64,000 nt of DNA from Clostridia bacterium (GTDB taxonomy: Bacteria; Bacillota; Clostridia; Christensenellales; Aristaeellaceae): contig JAGBFR010000020.1 of the NCBI GenBank assembly GCA_017936375.1, positions 62,001 through 126,000 of the forward strand. Direction: 5' to 3'. The translations under genes and the position numbers were made by a program. A model generated the notes under the pieces. It did not search any database. It was not told the DNA's origin and was given only the letters and a program-made list of their open reading frames with translations. Positions 46,637 through 54,984 of this stretch are shown in pieces; the first letter of the stretch is position 1, and every line of letters starts with the position of its first letter.

Positions 46637-47899
46637 ATGAGTGAAAAGAAACCGTTTATCACCCTCGAACAGGCGAAGGCGATCAAGGCGGAGTACCCGA
46701 CTCCGTTCCATATTTACGACGAGGCGGGCATCCGCCGCACGGCGCGCGCGCTGAATAAGGCGTTCGCGTGGAATAAGGGCTTCCGCGAGTATTTTGCGGT
46801 GAAGGCGACGCCGAATCCGGCTATCCTGCAGATCCTTCGAGAGGAAGGCTGCGGCGTGGACTGCTCCTCCGAGACGGAGCTGATGCTCAGCAAGGCCTGC
46901 GGCTTTGCGGGCGAGGAGATTATGTATTCCTCCAACAACACGCCCGGCCATGAGTATGCGCGTGCGCATGCGCAGGGCGCGATCATCAATCTCGACGATT
47001 ACACGCTCATCGAGACGATGGAGCAGGCCATCGGCGTGCCGGAGGTCATCAGCTGCCGCTACAATCCGGGCGGAGAATTCTCCATTGGCAACAGGATCAT
47101 GGATCAGCCCAAGGACGCCAAATACGGCATGACCCGCGCGCAGCTGACTGAGGCTTACAGAGAGCTGATGAGCAAGGGTGCAAAGCACTTCGGCCTGCAT
47201 GCGTTCCTCGCCTCCAATACGCTGACCAACGCGTATTATCCCACGCTGGCCAAGATCCTCTTTGAGACGGCGGTGGAGCTGCACAGGGAGACCGGCGCGC
47301 ATATTGCGTTCATCAATCTCTCCGGCGGCGTCGGCGTGCCGTATCGCCCGGAGGATGCGGAAAATGACATTGCCGCCATCGGCGAGGGCGTGCGCAGGGC
47401 TTACGAAGAGGTTCTCGTCCCGGCGGGCATGGGCGATGTGCGCATCTGCACGGAGCTTGGCCGTTTTGTGCTCGCGCCCAACGGCGCTGTCGTGACCGAG
47501 GCGATCCATGAAAAGCACACCTACAAGGAGTATATCGGCGTGGACGCCTGCGCCTGCAATCTGATGCGCCCGGCGATGTACGGCGCGTATCACCACATCA
47601 CCGTCCTCGGCAAGGAGAACGCCCCGGCGGATCATGTGTATGATATCGTGGGCAGCCTGTGTGAGAACAATGATAAGTTCGCCATCGACCGCAGGCTCCC
47701 GCAGATCGACCGCGGCGATATTCTCTATATCCACGATACGGGCGCGCACGGCTTCTCCATGGGCTATAACTACAACGGCAAGCTGCGCAGCGCTGAGATT
47801 CTTTTGCAGGAGGATGGCGGCGTGCGCCTGATCCGCCGAGCAGAAACGCCTGCGGATTACTTTGCGACCTTTGATTTTATGAATCTTCAGATGGACTGA
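46637..47899 (+). CDS. lysA: Diaminopimelate decarboxylase
   Basis: The PLP enzyme makes lysine from meso-diaminopimelate. It has 420 aa and the fold type III pattern: PTPFHIYDEAGI at the N-terminus, the PLP-lysine region YFAVKATPNPAIL (near 54-66), GVDCSSETEL, NLSGGVGVPYRPED (phosphate-binding Gly) and ELGRFVLAPNG, with a C-terminal barrel containing the VGSLCENNDKF pattern (CEs/nD motif). ATG 46637 follows GAGGTGG; the GTG at 46628 overlaps it. It has its own promoter with an operator-like palindrome. Confidence 0.93.
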   Translation: MSEKKPFITLEQAKAIKAEYPTPFHIYDEAGIRRTARALNKAFAWNKGFREYFAVKATPNPAILQILREEGCGVDCSSETELMLSKACGFAGEEIMYSSNNTPGHEYARAHAQGAIINLDDYTLIETMEQAIGVPEVISCRYNPGGEFSIGNRIMDQPKDAKYGMTRAQLTEAYRELMSKGAKHFGLHAFLASNTLTNAYYPTLAKILFETAVELHRETGAHIAFINLSGGVGVPYRPEDAENDIAAIGEGVRRAYEEVLVPAGMGDVRICTELGRFVLAPNGAVVTEAIHEKHTYKEYIGVDACACNLMRPAMYGAYHHITVLGKENAPADHVYDIVGSLCENNDKFAIDRRLPQIDRGDILYIHDTGAHGFSMGYNYNGKLRSAEILLQEDGGVRLIRRAETPADYFATFDFMNLQMD

Positions 47900-47974
47900 T
47901 GAGGGTTTGAGACGGCTGCTGAAGACGGAAGGATATAAAGACAGCGGCAGGCCGTGAGGCTTGCCGCTGTTTGC

Positions 47975-49228
47975 TTAGATCCAGCCGAGCTCACGCATTC
48001 TGTCCCGGATGGGCGCATGAAGCCGCTCGTCCTTGAAATAGACATAGCGTGCGGATGAGGGAACAAGCCGGCCATCCGGCCATGCGACGTTTCCCGTCCC
48101 GTTTGGCGCGAGGCCGTAGTCGGTAAGAGAGCCGCCCTGAGGCGGCGCGATGTTTGAGACGCGCCCATGGCAGCGATTGCCGAGGAAGAGGACGAACGCA
48201 TTGCGCACGGGGTCGATCGACAGGTGATTGCCGGTGAAGCCGCTCAGACCAAGGGCCAAGTGGCTCATCCACTCGGGCACCTCGCTCAGGTGCTGGTTGG
48301 GATGCTTGGAAAAGCACTGGAAGCCGAGATACTGGCGATGCGTGCCGTCCCCGTGGTCAAGGCCCGTTCTGTCCCGGCCGATCTCCATCAGGAGATCGAG
48401 CGGAAGGAGCTCGCCGCCAAGCAGCGCCTGCGCGAGGCGGATCATATCGCCGCGTGTGGAGAAGACGCCCGCATGCCCGCAGAGATCGCGCCCGCCCTGA
48501 GAGAGCAGCAGCGCCTTCGGGTCGTGCGGGAGGCCGGGCAGTACGTCTGTGCGCAGGATGTACCGTTCGCCGGCGATGCGGTGCTCGAAATTATAGCAGA
48601 CGCAGCGGCGGGCAGCATCCTGCGGGACGGAGGCATAGGTATCGCCAAGACCAGCGGGGCGCAGAATCATGGTTTCAAGCGCCTGCGCGAGGGGCATGCC
48701 GCTCTTCGCCTCGATGACATACTTGAGCACCATGGCGTTGATGTCCGAATAGATGCGGATCGGCGGCAGCGGCGCGGGGTGCACGAGGAAAAGCCGGTTG
48801 AGCCCTTCATCCCGATCAGGCGCATCGTCGATACGCCCGGGCGTCTGCAGGCAGGCGCGGAAGCAGAGCACATCGAAAACCGTCGTATTCCGCAGGTGGA
48901 TAAAGCGGGGAACGATTTCGCCGACGTATTCATTCAGATCAAGCGCGCCGCGATGGACGAGCTGCAGGATCAGGATGGAGGTAAAGAGCTTGCTCAACGA
49001 GGCAAGGTCGAAGATGCTGTCCTCTGTGAGCGGCTTTTCGTTCGGGACGAATTCATTGCCTGCCAGCGCGATTTCCTGCGCGCGGCCCGTGAGCACAGCC
49101 TCTGACTGGCTGGCGGTGCCATAGGCGATGCTGACGCCGGTGAGCATCTTTGATTCCTCGCAGAGGAAATGCATGCCGTTCCAAAGTGTCTGCTGAGGGG
49201 AACGGCCGGAAGTTACGGAATGAGACAT
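47975..49228 (-). CDS. Serine hydrolase of the class C beta-lactamase family
   Basis: This 417-aa protein has the SxxK nucleophile SLSK at residues 77-80 (Ser77, Lys80), the YxN-type YSD near 160, and GHAGVFST near 252 in place of the third motif. Family members include esterases and peptidases as well as beta-lactamases; no signal peptide is seen, so a cytoplasmic esterase or peptidase is more likely than resistance. The frame is open upstream to 49384, but the minus-strand GGAGG at 49231-49238 fits ATG 49228. It is divergent from the M20 peptidase, with only 52 bases between starts. Confidence 0.88.
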   Translation of the reverse strand: MSHSVTSGRSPQQTLWNGMHFLCEESKMLTGVSIAYGTASQSEAVLTGRAQEIALAGNEFVPNEKPLTEDSIFDLASLSKLFTSILILQLVHRGALDLNEYVGEIVPRFIHLRNTTVFDVLCFRACLQTPGRIDDAPDRDEGLNRLFLVHPAPLPPIRIYSDINAMVLKYVIEAKSGMPLAQALETMILRPAGLGDTYASVPQDAARRCVCYNFEHRIAGERYILRTDVLPGLPHDPKALLLSQGGRDLCGHAGVFSTRGDMIRLAQALLGGELLPLDLLMEIGRDRTGLDHGDGTHRQYLGFQCFSKHPNQHLSEVPEWMSHLALGLSGFTGNHLSIDPVRNAFVLFLGNRCHGRVSNIAPPQGGSLTDYGLAPNGTGNVAWPDGRLVPSSARYVYFKDERLHAPIRDRMRELGWI

Positions 49229-49280
49229 ATGGGACCTCCGTATGACCAGAGAGATACAGGTGAAGAAAGAGGGAGATTTG

Positions 49281-50438
49281 ATGATCTTTGCAAACAGACC
49301 GGTCAGACTGAATGAAAGGGAAGAAAGGGCGGTCGCCTCCATGCAGCCGGAGACGATTGAACTGCTGAAAGCGCTCTGCGCCATTCCTGCGCCGAGCCAT
49401 CACGAGGAACGCCGTGCGGCGTTCATCCGCGAATGGTTTGTCCAAAATGGCATGGACGCCGTCATCGACGATGCGAAGAATGTGCTCTGTCCGATCGGAC
49501 TGGACGAGCATGAAGAGATGGTCGTCATCATGGCGCATACGGACACGGTCTTTCCGGATCTGGAGCCGATGCCCATGCGCGAGGAGGGCGGCAGGCTGTA
49601 TTGCCCGGGCGTGGGCGACGATACGGCGAACGTGGCGGCGCTGATGATGCTCGCGCGCTACCTGAAGGCGGAAAAGCCCGGCTGCGGCGTACTGTTTGTG
49701 GCCAATTCCTGCGAAGAGGGACTTGGCAACCTCAAGGGCTGTAAGGCCATTATGCATGCGTTTTCCGGGCGCGTCAAGGCCTTTATCTCTCTGGATTGTG
49801 GGTTGGATGGCGTCTGCGCCCGCGCGGTGGGCTCCTCCCGCTACAGAATCACCGCCTCAACACAGGGCGGGCATAGCTTCTCCGACTTTGGACGGCGCAA
49901 TGCGATTGAGGTGCTTGCCAAGCTGATTACTGAGCTGTATCAGCAGACCGTGCCGCAGAATGGCGCCAGCCGGACGACCTTCAACGTCGGCATGATCGAG
50001 GGCGGCACGTCGGTCAATACCATTGCGCAGAAGGCTGCGATGCTCTATGAATACCGCTCTGATGACGCTGACTGTCTTCAGGTGATGGAGCAGCAGATGC
50101 GCGGCGTCCTTGATTCGTTCAGGAGCGATGATGCGCAGATCAGCGTCGAACTGCTGGGCACGCGTCCGTGCGCCCGCGACGTGGATGCGGATGATCAGGC
50201 CGCGCTGGAGGCGATCGCGCAGGATGCGCTGCATACCTATACGGGCAGCCGCCCCGGCATCTTCAGCGGCTCGACGGACTGCAATATCCCGCTGTCCCTC
50301 GGCATTCCCTCCGTGTGCTTCGGCGTATACCGCGGCGAGGGCGAGCATACCAGAGAAGAATGGATTGAGCTGGCCTCGATGGAGACGGGCATGAAGGCGG
50401 TGCTGAGCATGCTGCGCTGCTGGTTCCGCGAGGAATGA
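49281..50438 (+). CDS. M20 family metallopeptidase
   Basis: This 385-aa dizinc amidohydrolase or aminopeptidase has the metal motifs MAHTDTVFP (near 85), GVGDDTANVAAL (bridging Asp near 116), ANSCEEGLGNLKG (Glu-Glu near 145), a dimerisation lid with STQGGHSFSDFG (near 195) and GSTDCNIPLSLGIPSVCFG near 332. ATG 49281 follows GAGGGAG; ATG 49242 has no site. It overlaps ogt translation closely. Substrate (dipeptide, tripeptide or N-acyl amino acid) unknown. Confidence 0.9.
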   Translation: MIFANRPVRLNEREERAVASMQPETIELLKALCAIPAPSHHEERRAAFIREWFVQNGMDAVIDDAKNVLCPIGLDEHEEMVVIMAHTDTVFPDLEPMPMREEGGRLYCPGVGDDTANVAALMMLARYLKAEKPGCGVLFVANSCEEGLGNLKGCKAIMHAFSGRVKAFISLDCGLDGVCARAVGSSRYRITASTQGGHSFSDFGRRNAIEVLAKLITELYQQTVPQNGASRTTFNVGMIEGGTSVNTIAQKAAMLYEYRSDDADCLQVMEQQMRGVLDSFRSDDAQISVELLGTRPCARDVDADDQAALEAIAQDALHTYTGSRPGIFSGSTDCNIPLSLGIPSVCFGVYRGEGEHTREEWIELASMETGMKAVLSMLRCWFREE

Positions 50439-50440
50439 GC

Positions 50441-50911
50441 ATGGCGATTTCTTCAAGGAGACTGGATACGCCGCTGGGCGCGTTGTATCTGGCGGCATGC
50501 GAGGAGGGTGTCTGCGCCCTGCGGCGATGGCGAGCGGATGACAGGGAGGAAGTCCGCGGCCATGCTGCGCTGCTGGATGAAGCGACGGCGCAGATCGACG
50601 CTTATCTGCACGGCAGACGGGAAGCCTTTGATCTGCCGCTTTCGCTGTGCGGAACGGCATTTGAGCGCGAGGTATGGACGGCGCTGAGACAGGTACCCTA
50701 TGGAAAGACGGAGAGCTATGCCGGGATCGCCGCGCGCATTGGCCGTGAGCGGGCATGCCGCGCGGTTGGCCGCGCCTGCGGCCGCAATCCGGTGCTGATC
50801 CTCGTTCCCTGCCATCGGATCGTCGCCTCCTCCGGCGCGCTGACGGGCTTTGCAGCAGGGCTGGAGATGAAGCGAGCGCTGCTTAAACTGGAGCAGAACG
50901 GGTTGAAGTGA
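50441..50911 (+). CDS. ogt: Methylated-DNA--protein-cysteine methyltransferase
   Basis: This suicide enzyme removes methyl groups from O6-methylguanine. The 156-aa protein has the N-terminal domain (LDTPLGALYLAACEEG) and the active-site domain: FEREVWTALRQVPYGKTESY, RACRAVGRACGRNPVLILV, and the acceptor Cys in PCHRI (near 124). ATG 50441 is 7 nt after GAGGA; the ATG at 50435 overlaps the preceding stop but is too close to that site. It ends at a bidirectional terminator. Confidence 0.95.
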   Translation: MAISSRRLDTPLGALYLAACEEGVCALRRWRADDREEVRGHAALLDEATAQIDAYLHGRREAFDLPLSLCGTAFEREVWTALRQVPYGKTESYAGIAARIGRERACRAVGRACGRNPVLILVPCHRIVASSGALTGFAAGLEMKRALLKLEQNGLK

Positions 50912-50949
50912 AAATAAAAGGGATGCAGCGTCAATCTGCATCCCTTTTG
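50911..50949 (+). terminator. Bidirectional terminator between ogt and the zinc-ribbon gene
   Basis: A perfect 13-bp stem (AAAAGGGATGCAG at 50916-50928, CTGCATCCCTTTT at 50936-50948) with a 7-nt loop gives T tracts on both strands and serves two convergent genes. Confidence 0.95.
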
Positions 50950-50958
50950 CGTATTCGT

Positions 50959-52956
50959 TTAGTCGGTGAGGTAGGTGTAGCGCGCGGTGAGGCGCGGCAT
51001 GCTGTTGTACAGGCCATAGGCCTCGCCGTAGATCCTGTACCGGGTACCGACCTCCCATGTTGTCTTCGAACTGTTTTCAAGCATGACGAGCTTTTCAAAC
51101 GAGTCGTCGCCGATGTTCATGATCGCCATCTGCGGCGCGCTGCTGATGATGCGCTGGATGGTGCCGGTCGCGACATAGATCGTGCCTTTTCGGATGGAGA
51201 TGTAGTTGATCAGGTCGGTGTACTGGGAATCGAGATCCCATGCCTTGCGGGTATAGACGTCGGCATTGGGCATGTAGTAGACGGTGTGGGTGATCACGGA
51301 ATCCTTCTTCCCATCGATCGAGGAGCGGATGACCACATCATTGTTGCCCAGCTGGGAGAAGAGCGGGATGAAGCTGAATGCGCCGGTCTCAAAATCCTGC
51401 TCAAGATTTCTGTGCGGGAAGTCGACGGTGATCGTCGCGCCGGGGAGGGTGGTGCCGCTGATCGTGGGGATCTGCATCTTCTGCTTTTCCTCCGTGGTGG
51501 CGTTCGCGTACTGCTCCTCGGTGACGGGTTCATAGTTCCATTCGACGAGGACCGTCGCAGCGAGCTCAAGAGGGATCTCCTGAGCGGCGCGGTGGAGCGT
51601 GACCTCCATCTTGTTTTCACGGCAATATTTGCTCTTGACGGAGATGGAGATCGTGTTGTCGCCCACGGGGAGGACCTGCACGTTCTTGGAGACGTTGCCG
51701 GTCTCGCGGATGAGTGTGGAGACGTTCGTGCCGTCGATGATGACGGTGGAACCGAGCTCCACATTGATGCGCACCTCATAAATCGACACGCCGACCTCGG
51801 CGTAGACCGTGCCGGGGTTGAGCAGATAGATCGGGGAGAGCGGCACGTCAATCGTGTACTGAATCGGCTCGAGCGCGTACTGCTCGCCCTCCTGCGTCGG
51901 GCGGATGAACGGGGTGATCGTCACGTCCATGGTGTCCGTCTCCACGGGCGTGGCATAGGTGGAGGATTCGGTGTCATACCACATGTAGTCGGGTATGGTG
52001 ACGGAGACCTTGCCGTCCGCGATGACATAGGAGGACTGCATCTCCTCAAAGTAGATGGTGGAGTTTTCTTTGCCGTAGATGGTGATGGTATGCGCAGGGT
52101 GTCCATCGACGGTGGTGGCGGTGAGCTCAACCGTCGTCTCGTCGTCCGCCCGCATCTGAAGCCCCTGACGGATGACGAACTCGCGGGCGATGAATACGCC
52201 GCCCACGCCGACCGCGGCGCAGAGGATCAGCACCACGGCGACAGAGGTCAGCACACGCCAGAAGGTGTTCTTTTTCTTCTTCGTATTGCTGAAGCTCTCG
52301 CTGATGTCCTCCCGCACGGCGCGCGTCTGCATGCGGCGGGGGAAGTACTCGCTGTCCGTCAGCGCGCCCTGATCGCCGCTTTCCGGGGTGTATCCGTCGT
52401 AGTAGTAGGGCGCGTCCTTGTCGTCGTCTGTGAAGGCAAGGGGCGTCTCATACTCGGGATTGCCCATGTAGCCGCGCTCGTTTTCCTGTTCATAGCGCGT
52501 TTCGCCGGCTTCGTTCCCGCGGACATACTGCTCCTGACGCTGCTGCTGGCGCTTGCGGATGACCGCCTGATCGCCCTCTACGTCGGCGCCATAGGCGTCC
52601 TGCACGGGGCGGATGATCTCCGCCTCGCGGATGGAGCGGCGGACGCGGCGGGCCTGTTCTTTCATCTGCTCCTTGCGTGCCTCGCCGCGCAGGCGGCGCT
52701 CCTCAAGCTCCTCCAGCTCGTCGCGCAGCTGCGCGCGGTTGACGGCCTCGGGGTCGTAGAGCCCGTCTTCCTCCTCGATGCGGATATTCTTCTCGCCGGG
52801 CTCAAACTGGATGACCTGAAGCGCCGGCTTCTTTTTGTGCATGGCCTCTTCCCATGAAGCTGTCTTTTGTTCGTTGTTTTCTTCGAGCGGCTCGCCGCAG
52901 CGGACGCAGCGGGGGATAAAAGCCTGATTCCAGGCGCCGCAATGGGGACATTTCAT
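50959..52956 (-). CDS. Zinc-ribbon, single-pass membrane protein with large external domain
   Basis: I do not recognise this 665-aa protein as a named family. It starts with a zinc ribbon (MKCPHCGAWN and CVRCGEPLEE, Cys at 3, 6, 17, 20). A charged, partly coiled-coil segment follows (about 70-150, ELEELEERRLRGEARKEQMK), then an acidic/tyrosine-rich stretch, a membrane helix at 232-257, and about 400 external residues rich in beta strands with repeated Ig-like or cadherin-like modules (DGTNVSTLIRETG, PVGDNTISISVKSKY). The C-terminus ends in an OB-like or SH3-like patch. ATG 52956 follows GGAGGTTTCCTAC. It may link a cytoplasmic nucleic-acid or protein contact to the cell surface. Confidence 0.7.
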   Translation of the reverse strand: MKCPHCGAWNQAFIPRCVRCGEPLEENNEQKTASWEEAMHKKKPALQVIQFEPGEKNIRIEEEDGLYDPEAVNRAQLRDELEELEERRLRGEARKEQMKEQARRVRRSIREAEIIRPVQDAYGADVEGDQAVIRKRQQQRQEQYVRGNEAGETRYEQENERGYMGNPEYETPLAFTDDDKDAPYYYDGYTPESGDQGALTDSEYFPRRMQTRAVREDISESFSNTKKKKNTFWRVLTSVAVVLILCAAVGVGGVFIAREFVIRQGLQMRADDETTVELTATTVDGHPAHTITIYGKENSTIYFEEMQSSYVIADGKVSVTIPDYMWYDTESSTYATPVETDTMDVTITPFIRPTQEGEQYALEPIQYTIDVPLSPIYLLNPGTVYAEVGVSIYEVRINVELGSTVIIDGTNVSTLIRETGNVSKNVQVLPVGDNTISISVKSKYCRENKMEVTLHRAAQEIPLELAATVLVEWNYEPVTEEQYANATTEEKQKMQIPTISGTTLPGATITVDFPHRNLEQDFETGAFSFIPLFSQLGNNDVVIRSSIDGKKDSVITHTVYYMPNADVYTRKAWDLDSQYTDLINYISIRKGTIYVATGTIQRIISSAPQMAIMNIGDDSFEKLVMLENSSKTTWEVGTRYRIYGEAYGLYNSMPRLTARYTYLTD

Positions 52957-52994
52957 GTAGGAAACCTCCGAATGATGAAATGAAAAGAGTGTAA

Positions 52995-53023
52995 ACAATA
53001 TTATATTCTCCCTGCGCGGTCAA
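52995..53023 (-). promoter_or_regulatory. Promoter of the zinc-ribbon gene (minus strand)
   Basis: On the minus strand TTGACC (complement of 53018-53023) is followed after 17 bp by TATTGT (complement of 52995-53000). A TATAAT (complement of 53000-53005) also lies there but at only 12 bp. Confidence 0.55.
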
Positions 53024-53130
53024 AACCCCTTTTTTCACCTGCAAAAACAAAAGAAGGCCGAATCAGGAGGAAGGAAGACGGAATCGGGCGGAAATTTGGA
53101 TGAAATCCATGAAGTCAGTCAAGAAAGAAC

Positions 53131-53160
53131 TTGTTCTTTACAGGCGGGAGGTGGTATAAT
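53131..53160 (+). promoter_or_regulatory. Extended -10 promoter of the small membrane-protein gene
   Basis: TTGTTC at 53131-53136, an 18-bp spacer and TGGTATAAT at 53152-53160. Confidence 0.78.
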
Positions 53161-53194
53161 AAAACAACACTATGCTTACTTGGAGGATTCTGTT

Positions 53195-53728
53195 ATGCTG
53201 GATAATTATAAGGAGGACATCGTCAGCAGGCGCAGCTCTGTTCTGGCGAATATCCTTTATGCGCTTTGCTGGGTGCTGATCGTGGTCAACGGCCTGTACG
53301 CGTTCCTGATGCTGCAGGTGATCATGTATCAGTTTGATCTGATCTCTCTGGTGATGCTCGTTGCCTCTGCCGCCATTGCGGTGCTGCTGTTCTTCTACAA
53401 GGACAACTTTAAGCTCGAGTACGAGTATACCTTCACCAACGGTACGCTGGACTTTGCCAAGGTGCTGCGCAGCGCCAAGCGCAAGGAGCTGGGCAGCATG
53501 AATGTGGCGAACGTCTCTGCCTGCGGCCATGTCGCGCATGAGAGCTTCCATCGCTTCCTTTCCAAGGGCGATGTGGAGAAGAAGAACTGGTTCCTCAACC
53601 GTGACGGCAACCTCTTCTACTTCTATTATGTGAAGAACGATAAGAAGCACATGATCATCATTGAGCCCAGCGAGGAGATGGTGTCCATGATCCGCAATTA
53701 CGTTCAGGTGGGCGTCTATCAGGGATAA
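53195..53728 (+). CDS. Two-helix membrane protein, DUF6106-like
   Basis: The 177-aa protein has two membrane helices (about 20-43 and 48-68, LVMLVASAAIAVLLFFY), then a soluble domain of about 105 residues (FKLEYEYTFTNGTLDFAKVL and the following RKELGSMNVANVSACG). The LEYEYxFxNGxLD pattern recalls the DUF6106 family of Clostridia; the assignment is from memory. GGAGG lies 8 nt before ATG 53195. It has its own promoter and terminator. Function unknown. Confidence 0.72.
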   Translation: MLDNYKEDIVSRRSSVLANILYALCWVLIVVNGLYAFLMLQVIMYQFDLISLVMLVASAAIAVLLFFYKDNFKLEYEYTFTNGTLDFAKVLRSAKRKELGSMNVANVSACGHVAHESFHRFLSKGDVEKKNWFLNRDGNLFYFYYVKNDKKHMIIIEPSEEMVSMIRNYVQVGVYQG

Positions 53729-53745
53729 CACGCGCTGTCATCCTG

Positions 53746-53779
53746 TCTCCAGCATGGCGATGCCGTACTGGAGATTTTC
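53746..53779 (+). terminator. Terminator of the small membrane-protein gene
   Basis: TCTCCAG at 53746-53752 pairs with CTGGAGA at 53768-53774, continued by GGC/GCC at 53756-53764 inside, and followed by TTTTC. Confidence 0.72.
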
Positions 53780-53826
53780 TATGTCCGCCGCCTGTCAGGG
53801 CTTCGGGCAATAAGGAGAATTGAGCA

Positions 53827-54981
53827 ATGATCTATCTTGACAACAGCGCGACCACGCGTCCGTTTGACAGCGTGATCGACAGCATGAGCCTCTGCATGAG
53901 GGAAAACTACTACAATGCATCGGCGGCCTATAAGCCTGCGCTTGATGTGGAGCGGGCGATGAATGCCTGCCGTCAGGCGATCATCACGCAGGCGGGCGCG
54001 AAGCGGGAGGACGAGGTCATCTTCACCGCCGGCGGCACGGAGAGCGATAATCTCGCGATCCTCGGCGCGGCAGCGACGATGCGAACGAGCGCAAACTTCC
54101 TCGTCAGCTCGATCGAGCATCCCGCCGTCGCGGAGACGATGGCGCGCGTGGAGAGGATGGGCTTTGAGGTCCGTCTGATGCCGATCAATGCGCGCGGCAT
54201 GATCGATCTTGACGCGTGTGAAAAGCTCATGGACGAATACACGGCCTTCGTCAGCTGCATGCAGGTGAGCAACGAGACCGGTGCGATTCAGCCCGTGGCG
54301 CAGCTTTCAGCGATGGCGCGGGCAAAGAATAAGAACGTGCTGGTGCATGTGGACGGCGTGCAGGGCTTCATGCGCGTGCCGATGAATATGAGCCGGATGG
54401 GCGTGGATCTCTATGCCGTCAGCGGCCATAAGATCCACGGTCCCAAGGGCGTCGGCGCGCTGGTCGTGCGCAAGGGCGTCAGGCTTGTGCCGCAGATGAT
54501 CGGCGGCGGGCAGGAGCGGAATCTGCGCTCCGGCACGTATAACACGCCGGCGATCCTCGGTCTTCATAAGGCTGTAGAGGAGATGGCGGCGCGGCAGGAC
54601 CGTGCGCAGCAGCTCCTCGCGCTCAAGCAGCGCCTTTGGGCAAAGCTCAGCGTGCTGGACGGCGTGCGCGTCAACGGGCCTGCGCCGGATGAGGCGGACA
54701 GCGCGCCGCACATCCTGAGCGTATCCTTTGACGGCGTGCGCGGCGAGGTGATGCGCAATGCGCTGGAGGGCGAGTGGATTCTCGTATCCACCGGCTCCGC
54801 CTGCTCCTCGCATAAGCAGAAGGTCAGCGCGTCCCTGCGCGCGATGGGCCTGACCGACACGCAGGCAGACGGCACCATCCGCATCAGCCTCGGCCTGATG
54901 AATACCGAAGAAGAGATGGATGCGGCAGCGGAGAAGATGGAAAAGCTCTTTATGCTGCTCAGACAATACAGGAGGAGATAA
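53827..54981 (+). CDS. Cysteine desulfurase (NifS/IscS family)
   Basis: The PLP enzyme takes sulfur from cysteine as a persulfide. The 384-aa protein has YLDNSATTRP at the N-terminus, the GGTESDNLAI loop, HVDGVQGFMRVP, the PLP lysine in SGHKIHGPKG (Lys near 202) and the persulfide Cys in STGSACSSHK (near 326). AAGGAG precedes ATG 53827. It is 3 bases from thiI, so this desulfurase very likely serves 4-thiouridine synthesis, as the NifZ-ThiI pair of Bacillus does. Confidence 0.95.
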   Translation: MIYLDNSATTRPFDSVIDSMSLCMRENYYNASAAYKPALDVERAMNACRQAIITQAGAKREDEVIFTAGGTESDNLAILGAAATMRTSANFLVSSIEHPAVAETMARVERMGFEVRLMPINARGMIDLDACEKLMDEYTAFVSCMQVSNETGAIQPVAQLSAMARAKNKNVLVHVDGVQGFMRVPMNMSRMGVDLYAVSGHKIHGPKGVGALVVRKGVRLVPQMIGGGQERNLRSGTYNTPAILGLHKAVEEMAARQDRAQQLLALKQRLWAKLSVLDGVRVNGPAPDEADSAPHILSVSFDGVRGEVMRNALEGEWILVSTGSACSSHKQKVSASLRAMGLTDTQADGTIRISLGLMNTEEEMDAAAEKMEKLFMLLRQYRRR

Positions 54982-54984
54982 ACC

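Noticed and set aside
48167..49105. 312-codon plus-strand open frame
   Set aside because: Antisense to the serine hydrolase, whose SxxK, YSD and HAG motifs are clear.
50908..52857. 649-codon plus-strand open frame
   Set aside because: Opposite the zinc-ribbon gene, which has a ribosome binding site, a Cys4 motif and a membrane helix; this frame has Asp/Arg/Gly-rich shadow composition.
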